22,735 nucleotides of DNA, taken from Chloroflexota bacterium (lineage in GTDB: Bacteria; Chloroflexota; Anaerolineae; Fen-1058). Under the pieces are notes generated by a model. That model saw only the letters and a list, made by a program, of their open reading frames with translations, made no database searches and was not told the DNA's origin. Where the stretch lies: assembly GCA_016219235.1 (NCBI GenBank), contig JACRBO010000238.1, forward strand, positions 1 to 22,735. The letters run 5' to 3'. Below are positions 22,165-22,735 of this stretch, piece by piece; the first letter of the stretch is position 1, and the number at the start of each line of letters is the position of its first letter. The position numbers were made by a program, and so were the translations under genes.

Positions 22165-22617
22165 TTACGACTTGCGAAACTGCGGCACCAGCAGCGCCAC
22201 GCCGATCACGATCAACAGCAGCGGCCAGAACTGGCTGAAGTTGATGCGCAGGATGTTCTGCACCAGAAACAGAATACCCACCGCGATCAACACCCCGCCC
22301 ACCAGCAGCGCGCCCTGCCGGTTGCCCGCCGCCGTCGTACCAGAGCCAAAGCCTTCGCCCAATTGTTTGGCACGATCGGCAAAGTCCTGAGCGTTGGCCT
22401 GCATCACTTCCTGCGGCGACCCGGCGGTGGTGCCCTCTTCCGGCACGACGATCGCCAGCACGATGTAGATCAAGAAGCCGCCGCCGCCAAACACCAGCAG
22501 CAACAGAAACACCAGCCGCACCAGCGTCACGTCGATGTTGAAGTACTGGGCCAGCCCGCCGCACACCCCGGACACCATCCGGTCGGTCCGGCTTCGATAC
22601 AGTCGTTTAGGTTCCAT
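22165..22617 (-). CDS. PspC-domain membrane protein
   Basis: A 150-residue protein. Residues 3-61 form a PspC domain ([20 protein letters not shown], then [18 protein letters not shown] and a second helix ending VVPEEG). A polar linker (62-98) follows, then two hydrophobic helices (about 102-145) like those of LiaI/LiaF-type membrane proteins. PspC proteins take part in envelope stress sensing, often with PspA or a regulator, but no PspA is seen here. The ATG at 22617 has GAGGAG eight nt upstream. It starts 17 nt after the stop of the preceding partial gene, so they are likely one transcript. The small Xre gene follows beyond the octamer array. Confidence 0.88.
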   Translation of the reverse strand: MEPKRLYRSRTDRMVSGVCGGLAQYFNIDVTLVRLVFLLLLVFGGGGFLIYIVLAIVVPEEGTTAGSPQEVMQANAQDFADRAKQLGEGFGSGTTAAGNRQGALLVGGVLIAVGILFLVQNILRINFSQFWPLLLIVIGVALLVPQFRKS

Positions 22618-22634
22618 GTTGTTATCTCCTCAAT

Positions 22635-22735
22635 TCAATGATTCACGGTTGTCTTCAACTGTTTCAGGCGCGTCTTGGCCGCATGAGCGCGCTCGGTCAG
22701 GATCGACGGCAGCCCGGCGCGCAAGCCGCGTTCCG
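22635..22735 (-). CDS. C-terminal fragment of an unrecognised protein (partial)
   Basis: An open frame enters from the right edge and ends at TGA (22635..22637), giving about 32 residues ending AAKTRLKQLKTTVNH. The fragment is basic and helical in character, with no recognisable family. The close spacing to pspC (17 nt, with the pspC ribosome-binding site in the gap) is the main evidence that it is a real upstream gene of the same operon. A coiled-coil or PspA-like end is conceivable but not supported. Confidence 0.5.
   Translation of the reverse strand, partial: ERGLRAGLPSILTERAHAAKTRLKQLKTTVNH

Noticed and set aside
1..22735. tRNA, rRNA or riboswitch genes
   Set aside because: I saw no cloverleaf with a plausible anticodon stem, no rRNA core sequences and no recognisable riboswitch consensus; this was by eye only.

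Overview
The window looks like a chromosomal segment of a Chloroflexota bacterium (Anaerolineae or Chloroflexia grade). This is inferred from complex I genes with two full NuoM copies, secreted proteins ending in a LPLVLK-type tail followed by Pro-Thr repeats, a RecD2 helicase, and intergenic heptamer repeats. No rRNA or tRNA gene is present to confirm it.

Left two thirds (1..14450, minus strand): one long operon encoding only the membrane arm of respiratory complex I, in the order nuoA-H-J-K-[cassette]-L-M-[cassette]-M2-N. nuoN runs off the left edge. None of the peripheral-arm genes (nuoB, C, D, E, F, G, I) is present. The extra NuoM (NuoM2) is matched by a roughly 26-residue duplication in the lateral helix of NuoL. 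This is the architecture expected of a '2M' complex I with an additional antiporter-like subunit. NuoM2 lacks the TM7 lysine used for proton transfer in other antiporter-like subunits.

Two cassettes of almost equal size (about 2.8 kb each, visibly lower GC) interrupt the operon at K/L and M/M2. Each has a membrane-anchored WD40/TolB-like beta-propeller gene followed by a secreted cell-wall enzyme: an M23 peptidase in one and a SpoIID-like lytic protein in the other. The two enzymes are unrelated, yet they end in the same unusual tail, LPL[IV]LKxPxPTPTVCxGC. This paired arrangement is the best candidate here for an undescribed system.

Divergent from nuoA (plus strand): a FemAB-family aminoacyltransferase, then a 1196-residue protein joining PAS, GAF, histidine kinase, receiver and LuxR-type DNA-binding domains in one chain. 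A large hairpin lies directly against its start codon. A RecD2 helicase follows.

Right end (minus strand): a small Xre-type regulator convergent with recD2, a PspC-domain membrane protein, and the C-terminus of an unrecognised gene. Several intergenic gaps in this half and between nuoL and nuoM hold 7- or 8-base tandem repeats, often arranged as inverted arms around a core. No gene-free stretch exceeds 300 bases.
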